A stretch of 64,000 nt of DNA from Lichenicoccus roseus (GTDB taxonomy: Bacteria > Pseudomonadota > Alphaproteobacteria > Acetobacterales > Acetobacteraceae): NCBI RefSeq assembly GCF_005844085.1, contig NZ_VCDI01000011.1:1-64000 (forward strand), given 5' to 3'. The notes under the pieces are model-generated. The model saw only the letters and a list, made by a program, of their open reading frames with translations, ran no database searches and had not been told where the DNA came from. Positions within the stretch are counted from its first letter, which is position 1. Every line of letters starts with the position of its first letter. Made by a program: the position numbers and the translations under genes. Of the stretch, positions 17,904-27,076 are shown in pieces.

Positions 17904-18962
17904 ATGACGCCGAAGCTTGCGGGTCCGGTCGTGCGGTCCTGGCGCGCCCTGCCGCGGCCGGCGCGCATCGTGCTCGCCCGTGTGGCGCTCATCCCGCCGC
18001 AACTGTTCGGCGTCCTGCTGGTGACGTTCGTGCTGGTCCGGCTGCTCCCCGGCGACCCTGCGCTGCTGCTGCTCGGCAACATGGCGACGCCCGAAGCCGT
18101 GGCCTCGTTGCGGCAGAAGCTCGGGCTCGACCAGGGCGTCGCGGTACAGTTCGTCCGCTATCTCGGCCGTATTCTGCACGGCGATCTCGGCACCTCGATC
18201 TTCACCTCGCATCCGGTCGTACAAGACCTGATCGAGCGCGCTCCCGCGACCCTGGAACTGATCACCTACGCGATGATCCTGACGATCGTGATCGGCGTCG
18301 GCCTTGCCATCCTCGCCGTCATCGGACGCGGGGGCGTGGCGGACCACCTGACGCGTCTCTACGGAATGGCAGCTGGCGCGCTGCCCGACTTCTGGGTCGG
18401 CCTGCTGATGATCTACTTCCTGTTTCACATCGCGGGCTGGGCACCGGCACCGTTCGGCCGCATCGACACCTACCTGACCCCGCCACCCACCATCACCGGC
18501 TTCTACACGCTCGACAGTCTGCTCACCGGCAACTGGTCGGATTTCACCTCCTCGGCCGGCCGCCTCGTCCTGCCGGTCGCCACCATCACCATCGTCAATG
18601 CCGGCGGGGTGATGAAGATGACGCAGACGGCCTTCGCCGGGATCTACGACAGCCCGTTCATCCGCCATGCGCGCGCCTGCGGCCTGCCGCAATGCCGGAT
18701 CGTCGCCATGTCGCTCAAGAACAGCCTGCCGCCCATCATCACCACCGCCGGCTTCCTGTTCGGCTTCCTGCTTGGTGCCGCGGTTTTGGTCGAGACGATC
18801 TTCGCCTGGGGCGGCCTTGGCCAGTATGCGGTGCAGGCGGTCATCAACAGCGACTATCCGGCGCTGCAGGGCTTCGTGATGCTGGCCGCGGTCTTCGTCC
18901 TGCTGGTCTATCTAGTGGTCGACGTGCTTTACGAACTCGTCGATCCGAGAATACGAATATGA
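17904..18962 (+). CDS. ABC transporter permease (DppB/OppB type)
   Basis: It starts 5 bases after the binding-protein stop; a TTG at 17895 overlapping that stop is an alternative. The 352 residues hold about six membrane segments, an N-terminal LFGVLLVTFVLVRLLPGDPA and the loop GLDQGVAVQFVRYLGRILHG. The EAA-type ATPase-coupling loop is HARACGLPQCRIVAMSLKNS. The product forms half of the inner-membrane channel with the next gene, whose ATG overlaps this gene's TGA. Confidence 0.88.
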   Translation: MTPKLAGPVVRSWRALPRPARIVLARVALIPPQLFGVLLVTFVLVRLLPGDPALLLLGNMATPEAVASLRQKLGLDQGVAVQFVRYLGRILHGDLGTSIFTSHPVVQDLIERAPATLELITYAMILTIVIGVGLAILAVIGRGGVADHLTRLYGMAAGALPDFWVGLLMIYFLFHIAGWAPAPFGRIDTYLTPPPTITGFYTLDSLLTGNWSDFTSSAGRLVLPVATITIVNAGGVMKMTQTAFAGIYDSPFIRHARACGLPQCRIVAMSLKNSLPPIITTAGFLFGFLLGAAVLVETIFAWGGLGQYAVQAVINSDYPALQGFVMLAAVFVLLVYLVVDVLYELVDPRIRI

Positions 18963-19801
18963 CGTTCCGGTTCTGGCTCCGGCGCCCGGCCGCTACTCTC
19001 GGTGCGGCGCTGCTGCTGCTGCAGGTCATCGCCATCGTGTTCGCCGGCATGCTGGCGCCGTATTCGCCGACGATGGCCGATCCGCTGCACTCGCTGGAGC
19101 CGCCGTCCTGGCAGCATCCGCTGGGCACCGATGTCTCCGGGATGGACGTGCTGTCGCGCATCATCTTCGCGACCCGGATCAACCTCCTCGTCAGCATCAC
19201 CGCAGTCGCCGCCGCCTTTCTCATCGGCGTTCCGGTCGGCTTGCTCATCGGCTTCTATCGCACCATCGCCAGCACCCTGGTGATGCGCCTGTTCGACTTC
19301 ATCCAGTCGTTCCCGGTGTTCGTGCTCGGCATGGCGCTGGTGTCGGTGCTCGGCCAGGAGATCTGGAACGTGGCGCTGGTGCTGGCGATCCTGTTCGTGC
19401 CGGTGTTCGCCAGGCTGGTGCGCGCCGAGGTGCTGTCGCTGCGCGAGCGCCCGTTCATCAGCGCCGCGCGCTGCTCGGGCGCCGGCGATATCTCCGTCAT
19501 GTTCCGCCATATCCTGCCCAACGCGATGACGCCGGCCCTGGTGCAGCTCTCGATCAGCATCGGGATGGCGATCCTGCTCACCGCCGGGCTGTCCTTCATC
19601 GGCGCCGGCGTGCGCATGCCGACCCCGGAATGGGGCCTGATGGTCAGCTCCGGGGCGCAGCAGCTCATACTCGGCGTGTGGTGGGTCTCGCTGTTCCCTG
19701 GCATCGCCATCGTGCTTGCGGTGCTGTGCTTCGCTCTGCTCGGCGACCAGCTCCGCATCTTCCTTGATCCGACGAAACGCGCACCGGGGAAGGCACGATG
19801 A
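18959..19801 (+). CDS. ABC transporter permease (DppC/OppC type)
   Basis: The ATGA overlap with the preceding permease fixes the start. The protein is 280 residues with about six membrane helices. Typical DppC features are PSWQHPLGTDVSGMDVLSRI at the N-terminal side and the coupling loop ISAARCSGAGDISVMFRHIL. It also ends in an ATGA overlap with the ATPase gene, so the four transporter genes are translationally coupled. Confidence 0.88.
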   Translation: MTFRFWLRRPAATLGAALLLLQVIAIVFAGMLAPYSPTMADPLHSLEPPSWQHPLGTDVSGMDVLSRIIFATRINLLVSITAVAAAFLIGVPVGLLIGFYRTIASTLVMRLFDFIQSFPVFVLGMALVSVLGQEIWNVALVLAILFVPVFARLVRAEVLSLRERPFISAARCSGAGDISVMFRHILPNAMTPALVQLSISIGMAILLTAGLSFIGAGVRMPTPEWGLMVSSGAQQLILGVWWVSLFPGIAIVLAVLCFALLGDQLRIFLDPTKRAPGKAR

Positions 19802-21450
19802 CCGCCACACTCGAAGTCGAGCGCCTCGGCGTCAGCTTCGGCCCTTCCGGTGCGCCCCGGCAAGTCCTGCACGACGTCTCGTTCCGGCTCGAGCACAACG
19901 AGATCCTGGGCATCGTCGGAGAGACCGGCGCTGGCAAGTCGGTGCTGGCGCACGCGCTCGTCGGCCTGCTGCCAGGCGACGGCCGGGTGACCGACGGCGT
20001 CGTGCGGTTCGAGGGCCGGGCACTCGCCGATATGAGCCAGCGCGAACGCCAGCGGCTGCGTGGCGGCACCATCTCCCTGATCGGCACCAACGCCAAGGCC
20101 CTGCTCGATCCGGTCGCGCGGGTCGGCACGCAGATCGCGCGCGTGCTGCGCACGCATCGGCCCTGCCCGGCCCGCCAGGCGTGGCGGCAAGCCGTGGAGC
20201 TGCTAGGCCAGGTCGGCATCGTCGATCCTGCCGCCCGCGCCCGCGCCTACCCGCATGAACTGTCCGGCGGCATGGCGCAGCGTGTCGTCATCGCCATGGC
20301 CCTGATCACCCGCCCCGGTATCATCCTGGCGGACGACGCCACCCTCGGCCTGGATGCGACCGTGCAGGTGCAGGTCCTCGACCTCCTGGTGCAGCGCAGC
20401 CGCATGCTCGGCGTGTCGGTGATCCTGATCACCCACGACCTCGGCATCGTCGCGCATTACTGCGACCGGGTGGCGATCATGCGTGCTGGCCGGATCGAGG
20501 AGCTTCGGCCGGTGCAGGGCTTCCTGGGCCGGCCCGACACGCCGTACAGCGAAAGCCTGCTTGCAGCCGCCAGGGCCCGCCCGGTCCCGGCGGAACAGCG
20601 GCACGCTGGCAAGGCCGACAAGCTGCTGGTCGTCGAGAACCTGCTAAAGCTGTTCCAGGTCGGCGGCACGCAACCGCCGGTGCGCGCGGTCGACGATGTG
20701 AGCTTCTCGCTCGAGCGTGGCGAGACCCTAGCCCTGGTCGGCGAGAGCGGGTCCGGCAAGACCACCATCGGCCAGTGCCTGCTGCGCCTGCTAGCACCCA
20801 CCGGCGGCTCCGTGCGCTTCGACGGCCAGGAGATCGCGGGCCTCAGTGAGGCGCACTTCAGGCCGCTGCGGCGGCGCATGCAGATGGTGTTCCAGGAACC
20901 CTACGTGGCGCTCAATCCGCGATGGAGCGTGCTCGACCTGGTCTCCGAGCCGCTCGCCCTGCTCGGCCACCACTCGCGCTCGCAGCGGCTGCAACGGGTC
21001 GAGGAGCTGCTGGAAATGGTGCAGCTCTCACGCGATCTTGCACGCTGCTACCCGCATGAGCTGACCGCGGGCGAGCAGAAGCGGATCGGGATCGCACGCG
21101 CCTTGGCGACCGAGCCGGACTTCGTGGTGTTCGACGAACCCACCACCGCGCTCGACATCCGCGTGCGCGCGCAGATCATCGACCTGATCCGCTCGCTGCA
21201 GTCGCGCATGGGCCTGTCCGCCCTGTTCATCACGCACGACCTGAACTCGGTACGATCGCTGGCGCACAACGTCGTGGTGCTGAATCGCGGCCGCATCGTC
21301 GAGCGCGGCGAGACCGAGGCGATCTTTGCGAGCCCGCAGCAGCGATACACGCGCACGCTGCTCGCGGCCGAGCTTCCGATCGAGTGGTCGGCGTCACGCC
21401 GCGCAGGAGCCGCGACCGTGGCGAATCCGGTATCGGAGCACAGCGCATGA
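19798..21450 (+). CDS. ABC transporter ATP-binding protein, two fused ATPase domains (DppD-DppF type)
   Basis: One 550-residue polypeptide holds both nucleotide-binding domains: Walker A GETGAGKS near residue 42 and GESGSGKT near residue 317. The first signature is ELSGGMAQRV. The second domain reads ELTAGEQKRIGIARALA, a Thr-Ala for the usual Ser-Gly. The first Walker B reads IILADDATLGLD, with Asp-Ala replacing the usual Glu-Pro, so that site may be degenerate for hydrolysis; the second reads FVVFDEPTTALD. It energises uptake through the two permeases. Confidence 0.88.
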   Translation: MTATLEVERLGVSFGPSGAPRQVLHDVSFRLEHNEILGIVGETGAGKSVLAHALVGLLPGDGRVTDGVVRFEGRALADMSQRERQRLRGGTISLIGTNAKALLDPVARVGTQIARVLRTHRPCPARQAWRQAVELLGQVGIVDPAARARAYPHELSGGMAQRVVIAMALITRPGIILADDATLGLDATVQVQVLDLLVQRSRMLGVSVILITHDLGIVAHYCDRVAIMRAGRIEELRPVQGFLGRPDTPYSESLLAAARARPVPAEQRHAGKADKLLVVENLLKLFQVGGTQPPVRAVDDVSFSLERGETLALVGESGSGKTTIGQCLLRLLAPTGGSVRFDGQEIAGLSEAHFRPLRRRMQMVFQEPYVALNPRWSVLDLVSEPLALLGHHSRSQRLQRVEELLEMVQLSRDLARCYPHELTAGEQKRIGIARALATEPDFVVFDEPTTALDIRVRAQIIDLIRSLQSRMGLSALFITHDLNSVRSLAHNVVVLNRGRIVERGETEAIFASPQQRYTRTLLAAELPIEWSASRRAGAATVANPVSEHSA

Positions 21451-22385
21451 CCCAGACCATCCTGGTGACGGGAGCCGCCGGACTGCTCGGCAGGGCGGTG
21501 TGCGACCGCCTGCGACAGGATGGCCAGCGGGTCATCGCCACCGACCTGGTCGCCTCCCCGAGTGGGTCGCGCGCAGTGCTGCTGGCAGACCTCACCGACA
21601 TACACCGCCTGCACGCCATCACAGCCGACGGTCCGCTGAACGGCATCGTCCATTGCGGCGCCTTTTCCGGACCGATGGTGGGGATCGACAATCCTTACCG
21701 CCTGGTCTCGGTGAATGTCATGGGCACCGTGAACCTGCTCGAGCTGGCCAGGATCCGGAAGTGCCGCCGTATCGTCTGCTGCTCGTCCACCAGCGCCTAC
21801 GGCCCGACGCCACGCGCGCCGGTTGTGCCCGGGCCGGTGCCGGAGGACGTCGCGCTGGCACCGAGCAGTGTCTACGGCGCCACCAAGGCGGCGCTGGAGC
21901 CCCTGGTCGCGGGCTATGCACGCCAGCACGGCGTGGACGGCGTCGCCCTGCGCCTGTCCTGGATCTACGGCCCCGGTCGCACCACCGACTGCGTCATCCG
22001 CACCATGCTCACCGACGCGCTGCACGGCCGCATCACACGCCTGGCCTGGGGCCAGGATTTCCATCGGCAGTTCCTGCATGTCGACGACGCCGCCAGGGCA
22101 CTTGTCCTGGCGCTGCAGGCGCCGCCGCTGCCACGCCGCGTCTACACCATCACCGGCGAGCGCTACCTCACCCTGGGGGACTTGGCAGGGATCGTCCGCG
22201 ACCTGCTGCCCGGCGCCGATATCGCTCTTGAAGCGGGTCCGGATCCACTGGACGACGATCAGGCACAATTCGATACCGCCGCCGCCCAGCGGGACCTCGG
22301 CTTCATGCCCGCCATTAGCCTTGAGGACGGCATCAGGGGCTACGCGGAATGGCTCGATGCACGCCGGGACGGCGCGTTCGCCTGA
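21447..22385 (+). CDS. NAD-dependent epimerase/dehydratase family protein
   Basis: The ATG overlaps the ABC ATPase stop (ATGA), giving 312 residues. The extended-SDR Rossmann motif is TGAAGLLGRAV (residues 8-18). The catalytic Ser lies in CCSSTSAYGP, and VYGATKAALEPL has the YxxxK pair. The substrate part contains SWIYGPGRTTDCVIR and DFHRQFLHVDDAARA. Such enzymes epimerise, reduce or oxidise nucleotide or free sugar acids. In this operon it probably processes a sugar-like or hydroxylated part of the imported compound, which is inference. Confidence 0.85.
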   Translation: MTQTILVTGAAGLLGRAVCDRLRQDGQRVIATDLVASPSGSRAVLLADLTDIHRLHAITADGPLNGIVHCGAFSGPMVGIDNPYRLVSVNVMGTVNLLELARIRKCRRIVCCSSTSAYGPTPRAPVVPGPVPEDVALAPSSVYGATKAALEPLVAGYARQHGVDGVALRLSWIYGPGRTTDCVIRTMLTDALHGRITRLAWGQDFHRQFLHVDDAARALVLALQAPPLPRRVYTITGERYLTLGDLAGIVRDLLPGADIALEAGPDPLDDDQAQFDTAAAQRDLGFMPAISLEDGIRGYAEWLDARRDGAFA

Positions 22386-22433
22386 AGCCGGTTCTGGAAT
22401 TGCCGGTTCAGTAGCTGGAGTAGGAAGCATTCG

Positions 22434-23186
22434 ATGCAGGGTATGCTGGAAGGCCGCAAGGCCGTGGTGACGGGCGGCAGCCGAGGCATCGGCGCCGCGA
22501 TCGTGGAGTTGTTCGCGCGCAACGGCGCCGAGTTGTTCTTCTGTCACCTCGGCGACGAAGAACGCGCCGACAGGCTCGTCCGCAGGATCGCCGGAAGCGG
22601 CCCGGATGCGTCGCATATGGCATGCGACGTCTCGGACGAGGCGGCAGTGGCGCGCATGCTGGACACCGCGACCGGCCGGCTCGGACAGGTGGACATCCTC
22701 GTGAATTGCGCCGGTATCGGCGGCGAGACGGCATTCACCGACATGACGGTCGCAGCCTGGGACCGCATGATCGCGGTCCACCTGCGCGGAACGTTCCTGG
22801 TCACGCACGGCGTGTTCGCGGGCATGCTGGCGCGCGGCGACGGCCGCATCATCAACATTGCCTCGCAGCTCGCCTACAAGGGATCGCCGGGCCTCGCCCA
22901 CTACTGCGCCGCCAAGGCCGGCATCGTCGGCTTCACCCGCGCCCTGTCGCTCGAGGGGGCGCCGCGCGGCGTGCTGGTGAACGCCATCGCCCCGGGTCCG
23001 GTCGAGACGGAGCTGCTCGCCGGCCTCAGTGCCGAATGGCACGAAATGAAGCGCCGGGAAATGCCGCTGCGGCGCTTCGGCCGCGTCGAGGAAATCGCAC
23101 CGACCGCGCTGCTGCTTGCATCCGACGCGGGATCCTTCTACGTCGGCCAAACCCTGTCCCCGAACGGCGGCGACGTCATGATCTAG
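22434..23186 (+). CDS. short-chain dehydrogenase/reductase (FabG-like)
   Basis: A 250-residue classical SDR: TGGSRGIGAAI cofactor motif at residues 13-23, NCAGIGG, catalytic Ser in NIASQLAY, and YCAAKAG with Tyr and Lys. The C-terminal GQTLSPNGGDVMI ending is shared almost exactly with the SDR at 23954-24706 (GQTLGPNSGDVMP), so the two are paralogues or act on related substrates. It sits in the ABC-epimerase operon; the GntR gene follows after 13 bases. Confidence 0.88.
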   Translation: MQGMLEGRKAVVTGGSRGIGAAIVELFARNGAELFFCHLGDEERADRLVRRIAGSGPDASHMACDVSDEAAVARMLDTATGRLGQVDILVNCAGIGGETAFTDMTVAAWDRMIAVHLRGTFLVTHGVFAGMLARGDGRIINIASQLAYKGSPGLAHYCAAKAGIVGFTRALSLEGAPRGVLVNAIAPGPVETELLAGLSAEWHEMKRREMPLRRFGRVEEIAPTALLLASDAGSFYVGQTLSPNGGDVMI

Positions 23187-23199
23187 GAGGCAGCCGACC

Positions 23200-23937
23200 G
23201 TGCTGCACAGACCGGCCGTAACGACGCGGCCCGGCGGGCGACCGAGGGAACGCGAGGCGGTTCCGCAACTGGTCGTGCGCCAGATCCGGCAGATGATCGA
23301 TGACGGCCGGGTCAGGGCCGGCGAGAAGCTGCCCTCGCAACGCAGCCTGTCGAGCACGCTGAACATCAGCCGTGCATCGCTGCGGGAGGCGCTGAGCGTG
23401 CTCGAGACGACCGGCCTGATCCGCATCGAGCCCGGCCGCGGCGCCATCGTGAACGCCGAGCCGGACGTGGCTGCGCGGATCGACCTGCCGCGCCTGGACC
23501 AGTACAGCCTGGACGACGTCTTCCAGACCCGCCTGCTGCTCGAGACCTACGCGACGCGTCTCGCCGCTGCGCAGGTCACCGCCGAGCAGATGCAGCGCCT
23601 GCGCCAGATCAACGATGACATGCGCGCCGCTCTTCGTGCGGGCGAACTGGACCGGGCTGCGCAGTCGGATCTGTTGCTGCACCGCATCATCATCGAAGCG
23701 GGCTGCAACGGCGTCCTGACGCATATCCACGAGACGATGCAGAAGACCATGCTGGCCAGTCATCTGTTGCCGCTCGGCGAACCGTCACGGCGATGGGAGC
23801 CGATCATCGAACATGACAACGTGATCAAGGCGCTCGACCTGCGCGATCCCGACAGTGCCGCATACTACATGCGCCTGCACCTTATCCGCACGGCGGGCCG
23901 CTCCGGCCTGGACGAAGCCCGTTGCAGTTCCTGGTAG
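23200..23937 (+). CDS. GntR-family (FadR subfamily) transcriptional regulator
   Basis: A GTG start with AGGAGG, placed partly over the stop of the preceding SDR, gives 245 residues. The winged HTH covers about residues 22-85 (LVVRQIRQMIDDGRVRAGEK, LPSQRSLSSTLNISRASLRE, VLETTGLIRIEPGRG). The rest is an all-helical FCD effector domain (DVFQTRLLLETYATRLAAAQ, LLLHRIIIEAGCNGVLTHIH) with conserved His and Asp/Glu that usually bind a metal and an organic acid. Three TGGTNNNACCA-type palindromes in the island fit this subfamily, so it likely represses all units until an acidic intermediate appears. Confidence 0.88.
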   Translation: MLHRPAVTTRPGGRPREREAVPQLVVRQIRQMIDDGRVRAGEKLPSQRSLSSTLNISRASLREALSVLETTGLIRIEPGRGAIVNAEPDVAARIDLPRLDQYSLDDVFQTRLLLETYATRLAAAQVTAEQMQRLRQINDDMRAALRAGELDRAAQSDLLLHRIIIEAGCNGVLTHIHETMQKTMLASHLLPLGEPSRRWEPIIEHDNVIKALDLRDPDSAAYYMRLHLIRTAGRSGLDEARCSSW

Positions 23938-23953
23938 GCCGGTCGTCCGGCTC

Positions 23954-24706
23954 CTAGGGCATCACATCGCCGGAATTCGGTCCCAGCGTCTGCCCGCAAT
24001 ACAGGTTGCCACCCGGATCCGAGGCCAGCAGCACCGCCGTCGGCGCGATCTCGTCCGGCTCGCCGAACCGACGCAGCGGCAGTTCCGCCGCCTTGGCCTG
24101 CTTCCAGCTCTCGCTGATGCCGTCCACCATCGGCGTCCGGATCGGCCCCGGCGCGATCGCATTAACCAGCACGTTATGCTGCGAAACCTCGAGCGCCACC
24201 GACTTGGTGAAGCCGATCACGCCGGCCTTCGCAGCTGCGTAATGCGACAGTTCCGCACCGCCCTTGATACCGAGTTGCGACGCGGTGTTGATGACGCGTC
24301 CCCAGCGCTGCGCGACCATCCCCGGCAACGCGCGGCGCGTGCATAGGAACACGCTGCGCAGGTCGACCCGCAGCATGTCGTCCCACATCTCCACGGTCAG
24401 GTCGGTGCAGAGCGCCTGCGTCAGCAGGCCGGCGTTGTTGACCAGGATATCGATCCCGCCATAGCGCCGTACGCAGGTCTCGATGCAGCGATCCGCGCCC
24501 GCCACCTCGCCCAGATCGGCCTCGACACTCTCGACATCGGCGCCATGGGACGCGCATTCATCCGCCACCGCCTGGAGCCGCGCCCCGTCGCGATCCGCCA
24601 GCAGCAGTCTCGCACCTTCCCTGGCGTAGGCACGCGCGATCGCGCCGCCGATACCGCCGGCCGCTCCGGTGACCACCGCGCGGCGCCCCGCGAGAATATC
24701 CATCAT
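23954..24706 (-). CDS. short-chain dehydrogenase/reductase (paralogue of 22434 SDR)
   Basis: A 250-residue classical SDR with TGAAGGIGGAIA (residues 14-25), VNNAGLLTQ, catalytic Ser in NTASQLGIKGG and YAAAKAG. The last third (APGPIRTPMVDGISESWKQA, then LPLRRFGEPDEIAPTA) closely parallels the plus-strand SDR at 22434. It is convergent with the GntR gene and lies ten bases downstream of another SDR on the same strand, so the MFS carrier and the two SDRs form one unit. Confidence 0.87.
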   Translation of the reverse strand: MMDILAGRRAVVTGAAGGIGGAIARAYAREGARLLLADRDGARLQAVADECASHGADVESVEADLGEVAGADRCIETCVRRYGGIDILVNNAGLLTQALCTDLTVEMWDDMLRVDLRSVFLCTRRALPGMVAQRWGRVINTASQLGIKGGAELSHYAAAKAGVIGFTKSVALEVSQHNVLVNAIAPGPIRTPMVDGISESWKQAKAAELPLRRFGEPDEIAPTAVLLASDPGGNLYCGQTLGPNSGDVMP

Positions 24707-24716
24707 CCGCGGCTCC

Positions 24717-25481
24717 CTATTGCGGCCAGCGGACGGTCAGCCCGCCATCCACGACGACGCTCTGCCCGGTGATATAGGCTGCATCCTCGCCAGCCAGGAA
24801 CAGCACCAGCCGCGCCACGTCGTCCGGTGTGCCGACCCGTCCGAGCGGGATCATCCGCGCCGCGGCGGCGAGTCCGACCGGCCCGAGCGAGTTCACCGCA
24901 TCGAGCGACTGCGGCGTCTCGATGAGGCCCGGAATGATCGCGTTGCAGCGGATGCCACGTCCGGCGAGTTCGACCGCGATCGAGCGGCACAGCCCCGGCA
25001 CACCGGCCTTGGCGGCGGCATAATGGGCATGCTCCTCCCAGCCATACACACCGCCGGCGATGGAGGAGATCGCCACCATGCCGCCGCCCTGCCGCATGCG
25101 TCGAGCCGCCGCCCGGAAGGTGCGCATGACGCCGGTGAGATCGACCTCCAACATCTGCCGCCATTGCTCGTCGGTCATGTCGACCAGTGGCGATGCACGC
25201 AGGATCCCGGCATTGGCCACGACATGATCAATCCGGCCGAACCGATCGATCGCAAGCTGCGCGAACCGCTCGACAGACTCCGTGTCCGCGACATCGAGCT
25301 CCTGCATGACGCAGATGCCGCCGGCCTGCGCCGCCAGCGCGCCGGTGCGGTCCGGATCGTGCGGATCGCCCTTGAAGGTCCCGCCCACCACCGCCACACC
25401 CGCCTGCGCATACGCGACCGCCACCGCCTGTCCGATGCCGCTCGCCGCACCGGTCACCAGTGCCACCTTCCGTTCGCTCAT
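24717..25481 (-). CDS. short-chain dehydrogenase/reductase
   Basis: A 254-residue classical SDR: TGAASGIGQAV (residues 10-20), DIADTES-like region DVADTESVERF, ANAGILRASP, Ser in SSIAGGVYG and YAAAKAG. The C-terminus GQSVVVDGGLTVRW is typical of sugar/polyol dehydrogenase-type SDRs and differs from the other two SDRs in this island. It is the middle gene of the MFS-SDR-SDR minus-strand unit. Substrate unknown. Confidence 0.87.
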   Translation of the reverse strand: MSERKVALVTGAASGIGQAVAVAYAQAGVAVVGGTFKGDPHDPDRTGALAAQAGGICVMQELDVADTESVERFAQLAIDRFGRIDHVVANAGILRASPLVDMTDEQWRQMLEVDLTGVMRTFRAAARRMRQGGGMVAISSIAGGVYGWEEHAHYAAAKAGVPGLCRSIAVELAGRGIRCNAIIPGLIETPQSLDAVNSLGPVGLAAAARMIPLGRVGTPDDVARLVLFLAGEDAAYITGQSVVVDGGLTVRWPQ

Positions 25482-25505
25482 GGCGCCTCCATTCGGGCCA
25501 GTGGC

Positions 25506-26870
25506 CTATTTCACCTCGGCGGGATCGACATGCCGCGCGGCCAGCATCAGCACCCCGGACATTACGCACGGCACCGCGCCGAACCAGAAGGCGGCACTCT
25601 GCCAGCCGGCTCCCGTGGCGAGGAACCGGGTTGCCCCGCTCCCCGCGAGGATCGCTCCGACCGGACCCATGCAATGGATCACGGCACCACCGGTCGCCCG
25701 TATCTCGGTCGGAAAACTCTCGCCCATGAAGAACAGCAATGCCGCATACGGACCTGTCAGAAAGAACAGGCCCAGGCTGTAGAACGCCACGACGAAGACG
25801 ATATCATCCGGGCCGTACAGCATGGCGGTGAAGGCGATGCCGCCGAGCACCCACCCCAGCGCGATCACGTTGCGACGCCCGATACGATCTCCGAAATAGC
25901 CATGCGTGAGATAGCCGCAGTAGCCGGCGAGGTTCGAAAGGATCAGGATCAGCAGCGAGTTGTTGAACGAGATGTGGTGCACGCTGGTGATCACCGTGGT
26001 GCCCAGCACGCTGAAGATCTGGATCGTCGACCAGTTCAGCAGGAAGCCGCCGCCCAGCGTGAGCGTCGCCCGCAGGGCGGGACCACGGAACGCCGCGCCG
26101 AAGCCGGCCGATGCATGTCCCTCGTAATCGACGGCGTGACGCTGCGCGAGCGCGCGACCGGCGTTCTCCTGCCTGGATTTCCGCAGCCGGCCGATCTCGC
26201 GCTGCAACTCGAACTGCGGGCTCTCGCGCAGCTTGCGCGCGAGGAACGCGATCACCAGCGACGGCACGGCGGCAAACACGAAGCAGCCGCGCCAGCCGAT
26301 GAGCGGCAGCAGGATGGCGGTGAGCGCCGCGGCCAGCAACGCGCCGACCGGCCAGCCACCCTGCACCAGGCTGTAGATGAAGCCGCGCCGCCGCGCGAGC
26401 CGCGGGTCGTCCGTCGCGGCATACAGCTCCGTCAGGTACGTGGCATTGACTGCCTCCTCGGCATAGCCAAGACCGCTCATAGACCGGATCAGCACCAGAA
26501 CCACGCTGCCGGCCGCACCCCCCACCGCTGTCAGCGCCGAACAGATCGCGGCTCCTCCGACAGTGACCATGATGCCCTGGCGTCGGCCGACCTTATCGAC
26601 GACCGGCCCGATCAAGAGCGCCACGACCGCCGTGCCGGTGGCGATCCAGGTGGCGATCGCGGCCTGGTGCGCGGCACTCCAGCCGAACTCGGCGCCGAGC
26701 TTCGGCAGCAAGGTCCCGAACAGCACGAAGTCATAGACTGCGAATACCCAGGCGAAGAACGCGATCCAGGTCCCGAAGCGGACCTCCGAGGCCAGCAAGG
26801 CACGTGGTTGCCAGCCTGCCGCTTTTACTGTGCCCGGATGTTCGCCGACTGGATGCGAGTGGCCGGACAT
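25506..26870 (-). CDS. MFS transporter (metabolite/H+ symporter type)
   Basis: From the ATG at 26870, preceded by GGGAGG, the protein is 454 residues with about twelve membrane helices. The MFS loop signature is GPVVDKVGRRQGI between helices 2 and 3, mirrored by GYFGDRIGRRNVIALG in the second half. A large charged central loop runs around LRESPQFELQREIGRLRKSR. It resembles sugar-acid or aromatic-acid:H+ symporters. It is transcribed away from the asparaginase-type gene, with a 21-base GntR-like palindrome just upstream. Confidence 0.87.
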   Translation of the reverse strand: MSGHSHPVGEHPGTVKAAGWQPRALLASEVRFGTWIAFFAWVFAVYDFVLFGTLLPKLGAEFGWSAAHQAAIATWIATGTAVVALLIGPVVDKVGRRQGIMVTVGGAAICSALTAVGGAAGSVVLVLIRSMSGLGYAEEAVNATYLTELYAATDDPRLARRRGFIYSLVQGGWPVGALLAAALTAILLPLIGWRGCFVFAAVPSLVIAFLARKLRESPQFELQREIGRLRKSRQENAGRALAQRHAVDYEGHASAGFGAAFRGPALRATLTLGGGFLLNWSTIQIFSVLGTTVITSVHHISFNNSLLILILSNLAGYCGYLTHGYFGDRIGRRNVIALGWVLGGIAFTAMLYGPDDIVFVVAFYSLGLFFLTGPYAALLFFMGESFPTEIRATGGAVIHCMGPVGAILAGSGATRFLATGAGWQSAAFWFGAVPCVMSGVLMLAARHVDPAEVK

Positions 26871-26906
26871 GCCGCCTCCCTGTTTTGTGGCGGCAGGAAC
26901 CGGTAA

Positions 26907-26927
26907 GCATCTGGTCTGACCAGATGC
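26907..26927. promoter_or_regulatory. FadR-type GntR operator candidate 3
   Basis: Ten-base arms GCATCTGGTC and GACCAGATGC around a central T are perfectly complementary, and the core TGGTCTGACCA is the canonical FadR-subfamily form. It lies 37 bases upstream of the MFS ATG in the divergent gap. A weaker CTGGTCCGACC at 27042-27052 lies just before the asparaginase-type start. It is the strongest of the three sites. Confidence 0.65.
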
Positions 26928-27076
26928 CACCGGATGTTACAATCCTACGGTAGCATCGACCGTCCGGATGACGTCAAGACACTATTGGTCTCGAAGTTGA
27001 CGCTGCCCGCCGCCAATGTTAGCGGGCTTGACCGGCGATGGCTGGTCCGACCGCACCAGGGGACGTATCGCCGATC

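Noticed and set aside
21048-23447. Very long minus-strand frame (799 aa)
   Set aside because: It runs opposite the ABC ATPase, epimerase, SDR and GntR genes, which all have clear motifs. No domain is visible in it.
24669-26906. Long plus-strand frame (745 aa) opposite the SDRs and MFS gene
   Set aside because: Composition is typical of antisense reading of GC-rich DNA; both true genes on the minus strand carry full family motifs.
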